Of a stretch of DNA of 35,014 nt, positions 17,030 to 24,833 are shown piece by piece. The DNA lies in the NCBI GenBank assembly GCA_002293065.1, contig DBCN01000035.1, forward strand, positions 1-35,014, given 5' to 3'. The notes below the pieces were generated by a model, which did no database searches, had not been told where the DNA came from, and was given only the letters and a program-made list of their open reading frames with translations. The position numbers and the translations under genes are program-made. The stretch comes from Opitutia bacterium UBA957 (GTDB lineage Bacteria; Verrucomicrobiota; Verrucomicrobiia; Opitutales; UBA953). Every line of letters begins with the position of its first letter. The first letter of the stretch is position 1.

Positions 17030-18019
17030 TCAGGAACGGCGGCCCTCCGCGGGGGTGCGGCGCGTGGCCGCGAGGAAGATGTCTTCGAGGCCGTAGCGCT
17101 CTTCGGCGATTTCGCGGAGCGGCAGGCCGGCGCCGAGCAACGTGGTGGCGAGGGTCTCGCGCGCCGGCGATTGCGCCGGGAGGATCACGCGGTAACGGCT
17201 CCAGCCGAGGTCGGTCGCGACCCCCGCTTCGACCGTGGCGGCGGGTTCGGCGGCGGTGCACAGCGCGGTGAGTTCCGCCTGGCTGGCCTTGGTCACGACG
17301 GTGAAGCCGGCGTGCGGGAGGAGCTCGCGACGCAGGTCGTCGGTACGGCCTTGGGCGACGAGGCGGCCGCGGTTGATGATGACGACCTTGTCGCAGACTT
17401 GTTCGACTTCGTGCAGGATGTGGCTCGAGATCAGCACCGCCATCTGGCCGCGGAGCGAACGGATGAGGTCGCGGATCCCGAGGATCTGGTGCGGGTCGAG
17501 GCCGATGGTGGGTTCATCGAGGATGACGACCTTGGGCTGGGCCAAGAGCGCATCCGCGATGCCGACCCGTTGGCGGAAGCCTTTGGAGAGTTGGCCGATG
17601 AGGCGTCCCGAAGCGCGGCGCACCAGGTCGCAGTCTTCCATCACCTGGTTGACGCGCGCGTCCACCTGGCCGGCGTCGACGTCCTTGAGCCGGGCCCGCA
17701 GGCGCAAGTATTCCTCGACGCGCAGGTCTTCGGGGAGCGGGTTGTTCTCCGGCATGTACGCCATGTGGCGTTTCGCTTCCGCCGGGTTGAGCGCGACGGA
17801 GACGCCCCAGATGGCGGCCCGCCCCGAAGTCCCCGCCATCGTCCCCGAGAGGATGCGCATGGTGGTCGACTTGCCGGCGCCATTGGGCCCCAGGAAGCCG
17901 ACGACTTCACCCGGCGCGACGGAGAAGGTGAGGTCTTCGATCGCCGTCAGCGAACCGTAGCGCTTGGTCAGGCGTTCAGCCGCCACGGCGGCCTCCGGCT
18001 GCGGCGCGACGTCGCTCAT
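17030..18019 (-). CDS. ABC transporter ATP-binding protein (GldA-like)
   Basis: This 329-residue ATPase has all expected motifs: Walker A GPNGAGKST (44-52), Q-loop substitute region MPENNPLPEDL (~89-99), signature LSKGFRQRVGIA (144-155), Walker B VVILDEP (164-170) and the H-loop in ISSHILHE. Residues ~225-329 form the extra C-terminal domain seen in drug/lipid-type ABC-2 ATPases and GldA. It powers the permease encoded directly downstream. It starts six bases after the TPR gene's stop codon. Confidence 0.93.
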   Translation of the reverse strand: MSDVAPQPEAAVAAERLTKRYGSLTAIEDLTFSVAPGEVVGFLGPNGAGKSTTMRILSGTMAGTSGRAAIWGVSVALNPAEAKRHMAYMPENNPLPEDLRVEEYLRLRARLKDVDAGQVDARVNQVMEDCDLVRRASGRLIGQLSKGFRQRVGIADALLAQPKVVILDEPTIGLDPHQILGIRDLIRSLRGQMAVLISSHILHEVEQVCDKVVIINRGRLVAQGRTDDLRRELLPHAGFTVVTKASQAELTALCTAAEPAATVEAGVATDLGWSRYRVILPAQSPARETLATTLLGAGLPLREIAEERYGLEDIFLAATRRTPAEGRRS

Positions 18020-18025
18020 CGAGGC

Positions 18026-18757
18026 TTACTTACCCGCGGGGAGCGCGGGGGGTGCGCCCACCGGGGTGAGCAGCGAAGGTTCGGAACGGACGAGCCAAGC
18101 CTTATCGGAGGCCCACACATGGTTGGGCTTCAGGCGCTTGTCCATGAGGTTGACCCACTTGGCGGCGTCGGCGCTGTCTCCCTTGGTGAGGGCGAGGTTG
18201 GCGAGGACGTACATGGCGTAGCCCCGGAGGGTGTCCGGCGCCGCATTATCTTCGGCGACGGCGACGATGGCGGCGATGGCTTCGGCTTGGCCAAGTTCAT
18301 GGCGGGTGAGCGCGGCGTAGAGGCGGGCGCGGGTGGCGATGGCCTTGATGGCTTTCGCGTCGCCGACGACGGACTTGCCGGCGGCTTCGTAGGTCTTGGC
18401 GGCTTCTTCGAGCTTGTTGGCCCGGCGGAGGTCGTCGGCCACTTCGAGGAGGGCGACGGCGGCGAGGGGTTCCCCTGGGTGGGCGGCGGCGAAGGCCCGA
18501 CGAGCGGCTTCATCTTGGCAAGCCACATAGGCTAGACCGAGATCTTCCCGCTTGGATTCTTGCCAGAAATGGAAGCCAATGGCCCCGATGATGGCCAACA
18601 CGACCACGGTCGTGCCGCGGACGATCAGGTTCTTGTTCCGTTCCCAGAACAGCCAGAGGCGGTCTTCCGCGTCGGCGTTCGCAAAGTCTTCGTCTACGAC
18701 CACGAGATTACGGTCATCGTCGCTGGGGGGACGCTTTTTGGAGCTGTCTTCGGCCAT
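18026..18757 (-). CDS. single-pass membrane protein with TPR-like C-terminal domain
   Basis: This 243-residue protein has a charged cytoplasmic N-terminus (~1-45, with DDDRNLVVVDEDFANADAE), one membrane segment (LIVRGTTVVVLAIIGAIGFHFW, ~45-66) and an Ala-rich helical region with TPR-like spacing (~80-215). The layout resembles the YfgM/TPR_21 family (periplasmic chaperone associated with SecYEG), but the match is by architecture only. It is the first gene of the minus-strand Gld-like operon. A TTGACA sequence lies ~30 bases upstream (minus strand, 18789-18794), but no convincing -10 box follows. Confidence 0.6.
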   Translation of the reverse strand: MAEDSSKKRPPSDDDRNLVVVDEDFANADAEDRLWLFWERNKNLIVRGTTVVVLAIIGAIGFHFWQESKREDLGLAYVACQDEAARRAFAAAHPGEPLAAVALLEVADDLRRANKLEEAAKTYEAAGKSVVGDAKAIKAIATRARLYAALTRHELGQAEAIAAIVAVAEDNAAPDTLRGYAMYVLANLALTKGDSADAAKWVNLMDKRLKPNHVWASDKAWLVRSEPSLLTPVGAPPALPAGK

Positions 18758-18856
18758 GGGGGTTCAACCCTTGCCAATGCCTGCCCAGTGTCAACCCCCG
18801 CCTCCCCCATTGCTCCGGGCTTGTGCCAGCCCGCCAGACGCTAACACTGGGGGTTC

Positions 18857-20788
18857 ATGAGCGCTTCCGCCTCCGTCCTTTCTGCCTTTAAGACGGCCAA
18901 ATCCAAGGGCCAGCTTTCCGCGGCCTCCCTGACGAATGCCACGGCTTGGCTCGAATCCGGCGCCCTTCCCCCGGCCGCGGTCGAGGCCCTGGCCGATCTG
19001 GTCACCCAAGGGGCCTGGGCGGAACTTGAAGACCGGTTCTATAAAGGCATCGCCTTCGGCACCGGGGGCATGCGCGGCCGCACGGTCGGCCGAGTCAGTG
19101 CCGCCAACGAACTCGACGCCGCGGGTTTACCCATCCGGGCCGCCGTCGGCTCGGCTTGCCTGAATGATTTCAACGTCCTCCGCGCCGGGCTCGGCCTCTG
19201 GCGCCAAGTCTCCGCCAAGCATCCGACCCCCCGGCTCGTGGTCGCCCATGATGTCCGGCATTTCTCCCGCCACTTTGCGGAACTCCTCGCCTCGGCCTGG
19301 ACCCAATTGGGGGGCGAGGCGTACCTCTTCGCCGATGCCCGCTCGACGCCGCAATTGAGCTTCACGGTCCGCCACCTCGGCGCCCACGCGGGCGTGGTCA
19401 TCACGGCCAGCCACAACCCTTCGCACGATAACGGCTTCAAGTGCTGCCTCGCGGACGGCGGGCAAGTCACGCCCCCCGACGACGTTGCGATCGTGGAGCA
19501 TGTCGGGCGGATCGGCTTGGCCGACGTCGAGCCTTACCTCGAGAAGAACCTCGCGGGCGTCTTGACCGTGCCCGCCGCCGCGGAAGACGCGTACCTTGCG
19601 CGCCTCGCCGCCTTGGTCGTCGATCAGGAAGTGCTCTCCCGTCATGCGCCCAAGGTCGTTTACACCAACCTGCACGGCACCGGCGACGTCATGGTCGTCC
19701 CCGCCCTCCGGCGCGTCGGCCTCGACCCGTTCGTCGTGGATGAGCAACGCGAACACGACGGCCGCTTCCCGACGGTCCCTTCACCCAACCCCGAAAGCCC
19801 CGCGGCGTTCGTCCTCGCCCTCCAGCATGCCGAAGCAATCGGCGCCGACCTCGTCTTGGCGACCGACCCGGATTCCGACCGCGTCGGGGCCGCTTGCCCG
19901 CTGCCGAAGGGTGGCTATCGCCTGCTGACCGGCAATGAGGTCGCGGCCCTCTTGACGGAGTTCCGGATCTCTTCCTTGAAGGACGCCGGGATCTTACCCG
20001 CGGCGGGAACGGACGCCGCGGTCGTGGTCAAGTCCCTCGTCACGACCCCGCTCGTCCAGGCCATCTGCGCCCGCCACGGCATTCGCTGCGTCGAGACGTT
20101 GGTCGGGTTCAAGTGGATCGCCCGGAAGCTCGAACGCTGGGCGAGCAAACTCGCCGCGGGGGCGGGCGCCGACGCGCCGGCCCTCCCGCTCCATCGCCGC
20201 GCGCCGCTGGCGTTGCGCCACTCCGCGCTTTTCCTCTTGGGCGCCGAAGAGAGCTACGGCTACCTCGCCGATGATGCGGTCCGCGATAAGGACGCCAATG
20301 CGACCGTCGTGATGCTCTGCGAGTTCGCCGCCGTCCTGCGTGCGCGCGGTCGGACGTTGCTGGACGCGCTCGACGCCCTGCACCTCGTGCATGGGGCCCA
20401 CCACGAGGACCTCCTCAACCTTTCCTTCGAAGGCGCGGAAGGCGCCGCCGCCATCCGCCGGATCGTGTCCACGTGGCGCGCGCACCCGCCCAAGGAAATC
20501 GACGGCGTCAAGGTCGTCCGCGTGACCGACTACGAGCGCGACGAAATCCTCGATGCCGAAGGCGAGCGCGTCCCGAAGGAGGAGTTCATCATGGCCGAGC
20601 TGGCCGATGGTCGCCGCCTCGCGGTCCGGGCGTCGGGCACCGAGCCCAAGGTGAAGTTCTATTCATTTGCGGCCGCCCCAGCCGAAGATGCCGACGACCT
20701 CGTCGCCGCCCGTGAGCGGGCGAAGCGTTCGGCCCTCGCCTTGCGCGCTTGGCTGGAAACCGATGCCCGTAAGCGCGCCCAAGCTTGA
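18857..20788 (+). CDS. phosphoglucomutase/phosphomannomutase (PgcA/PGM2-like)
   Basis: This 643-residue alpha-D-phosphohexomutase interconverts sugar 1- and 6-phosphates, probably glucose phosphates. The four functional loops are present: the phosphoserine loop TASHNPSHDNG with Ser185, the metal loop DPDSDR (337-342), the sugar-binding loop EESYGY (464-469), and the phosphate-binding loop RASGTEPK (591-598). The GTGGMRG motif near residue 70 and the length place it with the longer PGM2/PgcA branch, not with the shorter PMM/GlmM types. An Ala-rich insert (GAGADAPALPLHRRAPLAL, ~434-453) precedes the sugar loop. It is transcribed divergently from the Gld-like operon across a 99-base gap. Exact substrate cannot be decided from sequence. 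Confidence 0.92.
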   Translation: MSASASVLSAFKTAKSKGQLSAASLTNATAWLESGALPPAAVEALADLVTQGAWAELEDRFYKGIAFGTGGMRGRTVGRVSAANELDAAGLPIRAAVGSACLNDFNVLRAGLGLWRQVSAKHPTPRLVVAHDVRHFSRHFAELLASAWTQLGGEAYLFADARSTPQLSFTVRHLGAHAGVVITASHNPSHDNGFKCCLADGGQVTPPDDVAIVEHVGRIGLADVEPYLEKNLAGVLTVPAAAEDAYLARLAALVVDQEVLSRHAPKVVYTNLHGTGDVMVVPALRRVGLDPFVVDEQREHDGRFPTVPSPNPESPAAFVLALQHAEAIGADLVLATDPDSDRVGAACPLPKGGYRLLTGNEVAALLTEFRISSLKDAGILPAAGTDAAVVVKSLVTTPLVQAICARHGIRCVETLVGFKWIARKLERWASKLAAGAGADAPALPLHRRAPLALRHSALFLLGAEESYGYLADDAVRDKDANATVVMLCEFAAVLRARGRTLLDALDALHLVHGAHHEDLLNLSFEGAEGAAAIRRIVSTWRAHPPKEIDGVKVVRVTDYERDEILDAEGERVPKEEFIMAELADGRRLAVRASGTEPKVKFYSFAAAPAEDADDLVAARERAKRSALALRAWLETDARKRAQA

Positions 20789-21018
20789 TGAAAACCTTCC
20801 TGACCTGTCTCGCCCTCGCCCTCGGCGGTTGCGCCATTCCGAAGAACGACCCGTCGTTCGTGGCGGAGAAGAGCCCCGCCGCCGCCGCCTTGGCCGGCGA
20901 AGCACCCAAGGAAGGTAAGCTCGAAGACCGCCTCAAAGCGGCTAACGAGAAGAACGACCAACGCCTCCGCGAGGGCGATTGGCGCGCGGTGCAGCCCGTG
21001 GTCGGCCCGAAGCCTTAA
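20788..21018 (+). CDS. small lipoprotein
   Basis: This 76-residue protein starts at an ATG that shares one base with the stop codon of the phosphohexomutase (TGATG), a sign of translational coupling. The signal peptide MKTFLTCLALALGGC has a lipobox LGGC; the lipidated cysteine would be residue 15. The mature part is short, charged, and predicted mostly helical or disordered (KLEDRLKAANEKNDQRLREGDW). No family was recognised. It ends four bases before the convergent FGase-like gene. Confidence 0.7.
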   Translation: MKTFLTCLALALGGCAIPKNDPSFVAEKSPAAAALAGEAPKEGKLEDRLKAANEKNDQRLREGDWRAVQPVVGPKP

Positions 21019-21022
21019 GCGT

Positions 21023-21961
21023 TTACCGCCCGACTGGGTCGGCGGCGAGCTTCACCCGAAAGTGTCGCTCGAAATAAACCTCCAACGCATCGGCCAAGGC
21101 TTGGGCGGTGGCTGCACGATGTTCGGCCGTATCACGCATCTGTACCGGTACTTCCAGTTGGATTCCGTCAAGCTGTGCCTTGTCGCGCGATCCGTGCGCT
21201 GCGATGTCGTACGCACCATTGAAGTAGGGCTCTCCAGCGGCCAGCGTTTGCTTTGGGGAGGGTACAGCGGCGAGGCCGCGGGCCTCGAGTAGGCCACCGA
21301 GGCTAGTCTGGCCGCGGACGAGTTCGGCGAAGCCAGTCGGGGTGAGGCGCCCGAGTTGACGAATTGAACTCCGTGCCCGCACGGTCTCGTCGGTATCCAG
21401 TTCGTGGTCGGTCAACTTTAGGTCAGCGCTTTTTAAGAGGTAGCCGATTTCGATTCGCTTGTTCGGGTGAGCATGCGAGTGGATGTCGAGGTAGAGCCCG
21501 TGCGGGGTTTGCGCGAGGACGCTTAGCTCCGCGGTGTCGATGAAACGATGGAATTCCTGCCAAGCCTGGATGGCCTTGGGGTGGCCTTGGGTCGCGACGG
21601 CTAACTCACGGTTGCAGTCCACTTTCTTCCGCGAGATTTCGCAGACGATGAGGTGCGGTGCACGGCCAAACTTCTTAATCAAGGCCGCGCGGATGGCTTC
21701 GGCGAGGGCCCGTGAGTAGGTGTCGCGGACCGTGACACCTACGGTGCGGTCGGGAATCTCCGGCGGCATGATCGCGCCGTCATGGGGCACGGAAATCACA
21801 ATCGGTAAGGTGCCTGGCCAGTATTTAATGTAGCCCGAGCTGCTGACCTGAGGGGCACTCGGGGCAGTGCTCGTCTCCGTTTCGGCGGTGGGGCTGGCTG
21901 CCCGTTGCCCGCAGCCGATCAGTCCGCAGCCAGTGAGCAGAATAAAGAGCAGGCGGGTCAT
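21023..21961 (-). CDS. N-formylglutamate amidohydrolase-like lipoprotein
   Basis: This 312-residue protein has a lipoprotein signal (LLFILLTGCGLIGCG) followed by a Ser/Thr/Ala-rich tether to about residue 45. The rest matches the FGase superfamily: ISVPHDG near residue 57, DTYSRALAEAI, the metal-type segment DIHSHAHPNKRIEIGYL (~158-174), and LDGIQLEV near the end. Classical FGase is cytoplasmic and acts in histidine breakdown. A lipid-anchored version probably acts on another amide or ester in the envelope. Its base composition is more AT-rich than its neighbours (31 of 60 G+C in 21421-21480). Confidence 0.75.
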   Translation of the reverse strand: MTRLLFILLTGCGLIGCGQRAASPTAETETSTAPSAPQVSSSGYIKYWPGTLPIVISVPHDGAIMPPEIPDRTVGVTVRDTYSRALAEAIRAALIKKFGRAPHLIVCEISRKKVDCNRELAVATQGHPKAIQAWQEFHRFIDTAELSVLAQTPHGLYLDIHSHAHPNKRIEIGYLLKSADLKLTDHELDTDETVRARSSIRQLGRLTPTGFAELVRGQTSLGGLLEARGLAAVPSPKQTLAAGEPYFNGAYDIAAHGSRDKAQLDGIQLEVPVQMRDTAEHRAATAQALADALEVYFERHFRVKLAADPVGR

Positions 21962-21991
21962 GGTTAGGCGCCTTATCTGGGCTTGCCTACG

Positions 21992-23089
21992 TTAAGCGAC
22001 GGCGCCGCCAGCGAGGAGCGCCCGGACGGCGGCTGCTTCGGGGACATCGTCGGCGGTGCTGGCCGCCCCGATGCCTTCCTGCAGGACGAAGCGGAGCTGG
22101 CCGCCCCGGACTTTCTTGTCGCGACGCATCGCATCCAACATGCGGTCCAGCGGCAGGCCCGTGTGCAGGCGGGTCGGCAACTGGTGCGCGGCGAGCGTCC
22201 GCGCGACGGCATCGGCTTCGGCCGCGGTGCACCGTCCGAGTTCCGCCGAGAGGCGCGCGGCCATGACGAGACCGATGGCGACGGCTTCACCGTGGAGGTA
22301 GGTGCCGTACCCAGCGATGGCTTCGACGGCATGGCCGAAGGTATGCCCGAGGTTGAGCAACGCCCGCCCCCCTTGGGCGCTCGTTTCGCGTTCATCGCCG
22401 GCCACGACGGCTGCCTTAATCTCGACGCAGCGACGGATCACGCGCGGGAGCAGCGGGTGGTCCCACGCGAGCGGTGCGGTGGTTTGTAATTCAGCGAAGA
22501 GCGCGCGGTCGGCGATGAGCCCGTGCTTGATGACTTCCGCCATGCCGGCGGCGAATTCGCGCGCGGGCAGGGTGGAGAGCAACGCCGTATCGGCGAAGAC
22601 CGCGGTGGGTTGGTGGAAATTGCCGACGAGGTTCTTGCCGGCGGCGAGGTTGATGCCCGTTTTGCCGCCGACGGAGCTGTCGACCATCGCCAAGAGCGTC
22701 GTCGGCACTTGATAGAAATCGATGCCGCGTTGGTAGGAGGCGGCGGCAAAGCCGGCGAGGTCACCGACCACGCCACCGCCGACCGCGAAGAGCGCGCCAT
22801 CGCGGGCCACGCGGTGCTCCGCGAGGAAGTCCCAGACGCGCGCGAGTTCGTCGGCGGACTTGGCCTTCTCGCCATCGGTGGACGTGACGTAGACCGGTAG
22901 GCGTTGCCGCAGGGCGTGCAGAAGTTCCGGCCGCGCCGCGGCGATGGCGGGCGAGGTCACCGCCACGCCGCGCGCCCCGCGGGCGAGGCGTTGCTCGGCG
23001 GCGGCTAAGGCTTCGGCGAAGACGCCGGAACCAATCCGCACCGGATAGGCGCGTGAGCCAAGTTCCACTGTGACGCTTTCAGCCGACAT
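21992..23089 (-). CDS. aroB: 3-dehydroquinate synthase
   Basis: This 365-residue enzyme converts DAHP to 3-dehydroquinate, the second step of the shikimate route to chorismate, using NAD+ and a divalent metal. Clear motifs are the NAD-binding GGGVVGDLAGFAAASYQRG, the substrate segment VPTTLLAMVDSSVGGKTGIN, the metal site in LNLGHTFGHAVEA with its two histidines, and HGEAVAIGLVMAARLS. Length is normal for the family. It lies 42 bases downstream of ftsY on the same strand, so it may be a distal member of the rib-nusB-ftsY transcript. Confidence 0.96.
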   Translation of the reverse strand: MSAESVTVELGSRAYPVRIGSGVFAEALAAAEQRLARGARGVAVTSPAIAAARPELLHALRQRLPVYVTSTDGEKAKSADELARVWDFLAEHRVARDGALFAVGGGVVGDLAGFAAASYQRGIDFYQVPTTLLAMVDSSVGGKTGINLAAGKNLVGNFHQPTAVFADTALLSTLPAREFAAGMAEVIKHGLIADRALFAELQTTAPLAWDHPLLPRVIRRCVEIKAAVVAGDERETSAQGGRALLNLGHTFGHAVEAIAGYGTYLHGEAVAIGLVMAARLSAELGRCTAAEADAVARTLAAHQLPTRLHTGLPLDRMLDAMRRDKKVRGGQLRFVLQEGIGAASTADDVPEAAAVRALLAGGAVA

Positions 23090-23131
23090 GAGCCCACCCT
23101 GATGGCTTCGCGTCCCAGTGGCAAGCCAACC

Positions 23132-24040
23132 TCACTCTCCCAGGCCGACGACCGAGCGGGCATAGGCCCGTTTATCAAAGGCCTGCAGGTCCTCGGGCTT
23201 CTCGCCGACGCCGATGAAGCGGACCGGCACGCCGAGTTCCCGGACGATCGCGACCAAGGCGCCGCCGCGCGCGGAGCCATCCAGCTTCGTGACCACCAGG
23301 CCCGTGAGGCCGACGGCTTCGTGGAAGACCTTGGCTTGTTCGAGTGAGTTGGCCCCGAGCGAGCCGTCGATCACCAGCCACTTCTCGTGCGGCGCGTCCG
23401 GTAAAGCCTTATGGACCACCCGCACGACCTTGCGGAGCTCTTCGAGGAGGTGGGCCTTCGTGTGGAGCCGGCCGGCGGTATCGAGGATCGCGAAGTCCAC
23501 GCCCCGTGCGGTGGCCGCTTTGACGGCGTCGAACGCCACGGCCGCGGGATCCGCCCCGGAGGCGCCGCCGACGACTTCCGTGTCGAGGCGCGCCGCCCAG
23601 GTCGCCAGCTGTTCGCCGGCGGCGGCGCGGAAAGTGTCGCAGGCGCCGAGCAGGCCGCGGCGGCCTTGCTGCTTCCACAGCGAAACCAGTTTCGCCGCGG
23701 TGGTCGTTTTGCCGGCGCCATTGACGCCGAGTAACATGATGACGATCGGCTTACGGTCAGGGGGCATCGTCCACGGATCGCTGGTGCCGAGGGCCTTTTC
23801 GAGGACGGCGGCGGCGGCTTCCGCCGGACCCGCCTTGCGGAGGCCGGCGTCGGATTTCCACGCCGCCTTGGCCGCGGCGACGGCCTCGTCGGCGGTCGCG
23901 GGACCGAAGTCGCCCAAGATCAACCGTTCCCGGAGTTCCTCGGCGGCCTGGTCGTCCATCGGCCGGGCGAGCAGGTTCGCGACCGCTTCCGCGGTGCGGC
24001 TTAACCCGGCCTTGAGCCTCTCGAAGAAACCACCCGCCAT
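23132..24040 (-). CDS. ftsY: signal recognition particle receptor FtsY (NG domain only)
   Basis: This 302-residue GTPase is the bacterial SRP receptor that guides ribosomes making membrane proteins to SecYEG. The N domain occupies residues ~1-90 and the G domain ~95-302. Motifs: P-loop GVNGAGKTT (105-113), DTFRAAAGEQL, DTAGRLHTKAHLLEEL, and VVTKLDGSARGG. The chosen ATG at 24040 gives MAGGFFERLKAGLSRT, a typical start. The acidic A domain of E. coli FtsY is absent, so membrane binding should rely on the amphipathic first helix. The segment VIDGSLGANSLEQAKVF replaces the usual D-A-x-x-G-Q-N motif with G-A-N. It begins four bases after the nusB stop. Confidence 0.95.
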   Translation of the reverse strand: MAGGFFERLKAGLSRTAEAVANLLARPMDDQAAEELRERLILGDFGPATADEAVAAAKAAWKSDAGLRKAGPAEAAAAVLEKALGTSDPWTMPPDRKPIVIMLLGVNGAGKTTTAAKLVSLWKQQGRRGLLGACDTFRAAAGEQLATWAARLDTEVVGGASGADPAAVAFDAVKAATARGVDFAILDTAGRLHTKAHLLEELRKVVRVVHKALPDAPHEKWLVIDGSLGANSLEQAKVFHEAVGLTGLVVTKLDGSARGGALVAIVRELGVPVRFIGVGEKPEDLQAFDKRAYARSVVGLGE

Positions 24041-24044
24041 GGCC

Positions 24045-24833
24045 TTAGGCCCCTTCGGCCTTGCGTGGGTCGCGCCCCAACGTCGCCGCGTAGCGGTCGA
24101 GGATGCCGTTGACGAAGCGCTTGGATTCCTCGGTGGAGAAGACCTTGGCGATGTCGATCGCCTCATTCATCGTCACGACCGGAGGGATGTCGGTGCGACG
24201 CATCAGTTCGAAGATGGCGAGGCGCAGCGTGGCGAGGTCGACCTTGGCGACGCGTTCAAAGGCCCAATTCTGGGCGAAGCGTACGATGACTTCGTCGATC
24301 AGGGCCTGGTCGCGGATGACGCCGTGGATCAGTTCTTCGGCGAAGGCGTAGTATTCACGGGGCTGCGGTTGCTCACCGAAGAAATCGTAGAGCGCGGTGA
24401 CGATGTCGCCCTGACGTTGGACTTCCCAGGAATACAGGAACTGCATCGCGGCGACGCGGCTGTCGCGGCGGCGGTTGCGCTTGGCCGGGGCTTCGCCCGG
24501 GGTGGCTTCGGCGGGCACGACCGGGTCTTCGGGGGCGACCACGGCGATTTCGATGCCGGCGGGCAGGTTGATGCGGCGGAGCGCATCGATCGTCAGCGGC
24601 TTCGACTCGATGATTTCGAGCAGGCGGTGATGGCAGCGGAGCTCCTCATAGGAACTGGAGGAACGCAACGCTTCCACCGTCGAGGGCAAGGGGAGGGGGC
24701 CGAGCGCGCGGACGCCGGTGGCCGTGACGCTGTTCGCCACGTCCGCCGCCGCTTGGTCGGCCAGACGGAAGTCGGGCCCCTTGATGCGGATGCGGATCCG
24801 GGTGCGGGCCGGAGAATGCGAGTCGGTTTCCAT
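24045..24833 (-). CDS. nusB: NusE(S10-like)-NusB fusion, transcription antitermination factor
   Basis: This 262-residue protein has two parts. Residues ~10-98 resemble ribosomal protein S10 (NusE): RIRIRIKGPDFRLADQAAAD, TG, LGPLPLP, then RCHHRLLEIIE and TIDALRRINLPAGIEIAV, in the same order as in E. coli S10. Between PLPS and RCHHRLL there are only ~14 residues where S10 has ~23, and the S10 loop motif SPHVNKDARDQ is missing. After an acidic/Pro linker (~99-117), residues ~118-262 are a full NusB (RRDSRVAAMQFLYSWE start, MNEAIDIAKVF end). NusB and NusE normally form a heterodimer on boxA RNA. The ATG overlaps the ribH stop codon as TGATG, which fixes the start. It sits in the common ribH-nusB order, followed by ftsY. 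Confidence 0.88.
   Translation of the reverse strand: METDSHSPARTRIRIRIKGPDFRLADQAAADVANSVTATGVRALGPLPLPSTVEALRSSSSYEELRCHHRLLEIIESKPLTIDALRRINLPAGIEIAVVAPEDPVVPAEATPGEAPAKRNRRRDSRVAAMQFLYSWEVQRQGDIVTALYDFFGEQPQPREYYAFAEELIHGVIRDQALIDEVIVRFAQNWAFERVAKVDLATLRLAIFELMRRTDIPPVVTMNEAIDIAKVFSTEESKRFVNGILDRYAATLGRDPRKAEGA

Noticed and set aside
17171..18535. Open frame of 454 codons on the plus strand
   Set aside because: Antisense to the ABC ATPase and TPR genes, which have clear motifs and operon spacing.
18784..18851. CCCAGTGT/ACACTGGG inverted repeat in the divergent gap before the phosphohexomutase
   Set aside because: Eight-base arms 52 bases apart with no other symmetry; likely chance.
23103..23128. 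TGGCTT/AAGCCA stem between ftsY and aroB
   Set aside because: Six-base stem with a 14-base loop and no T run; too weak to call.
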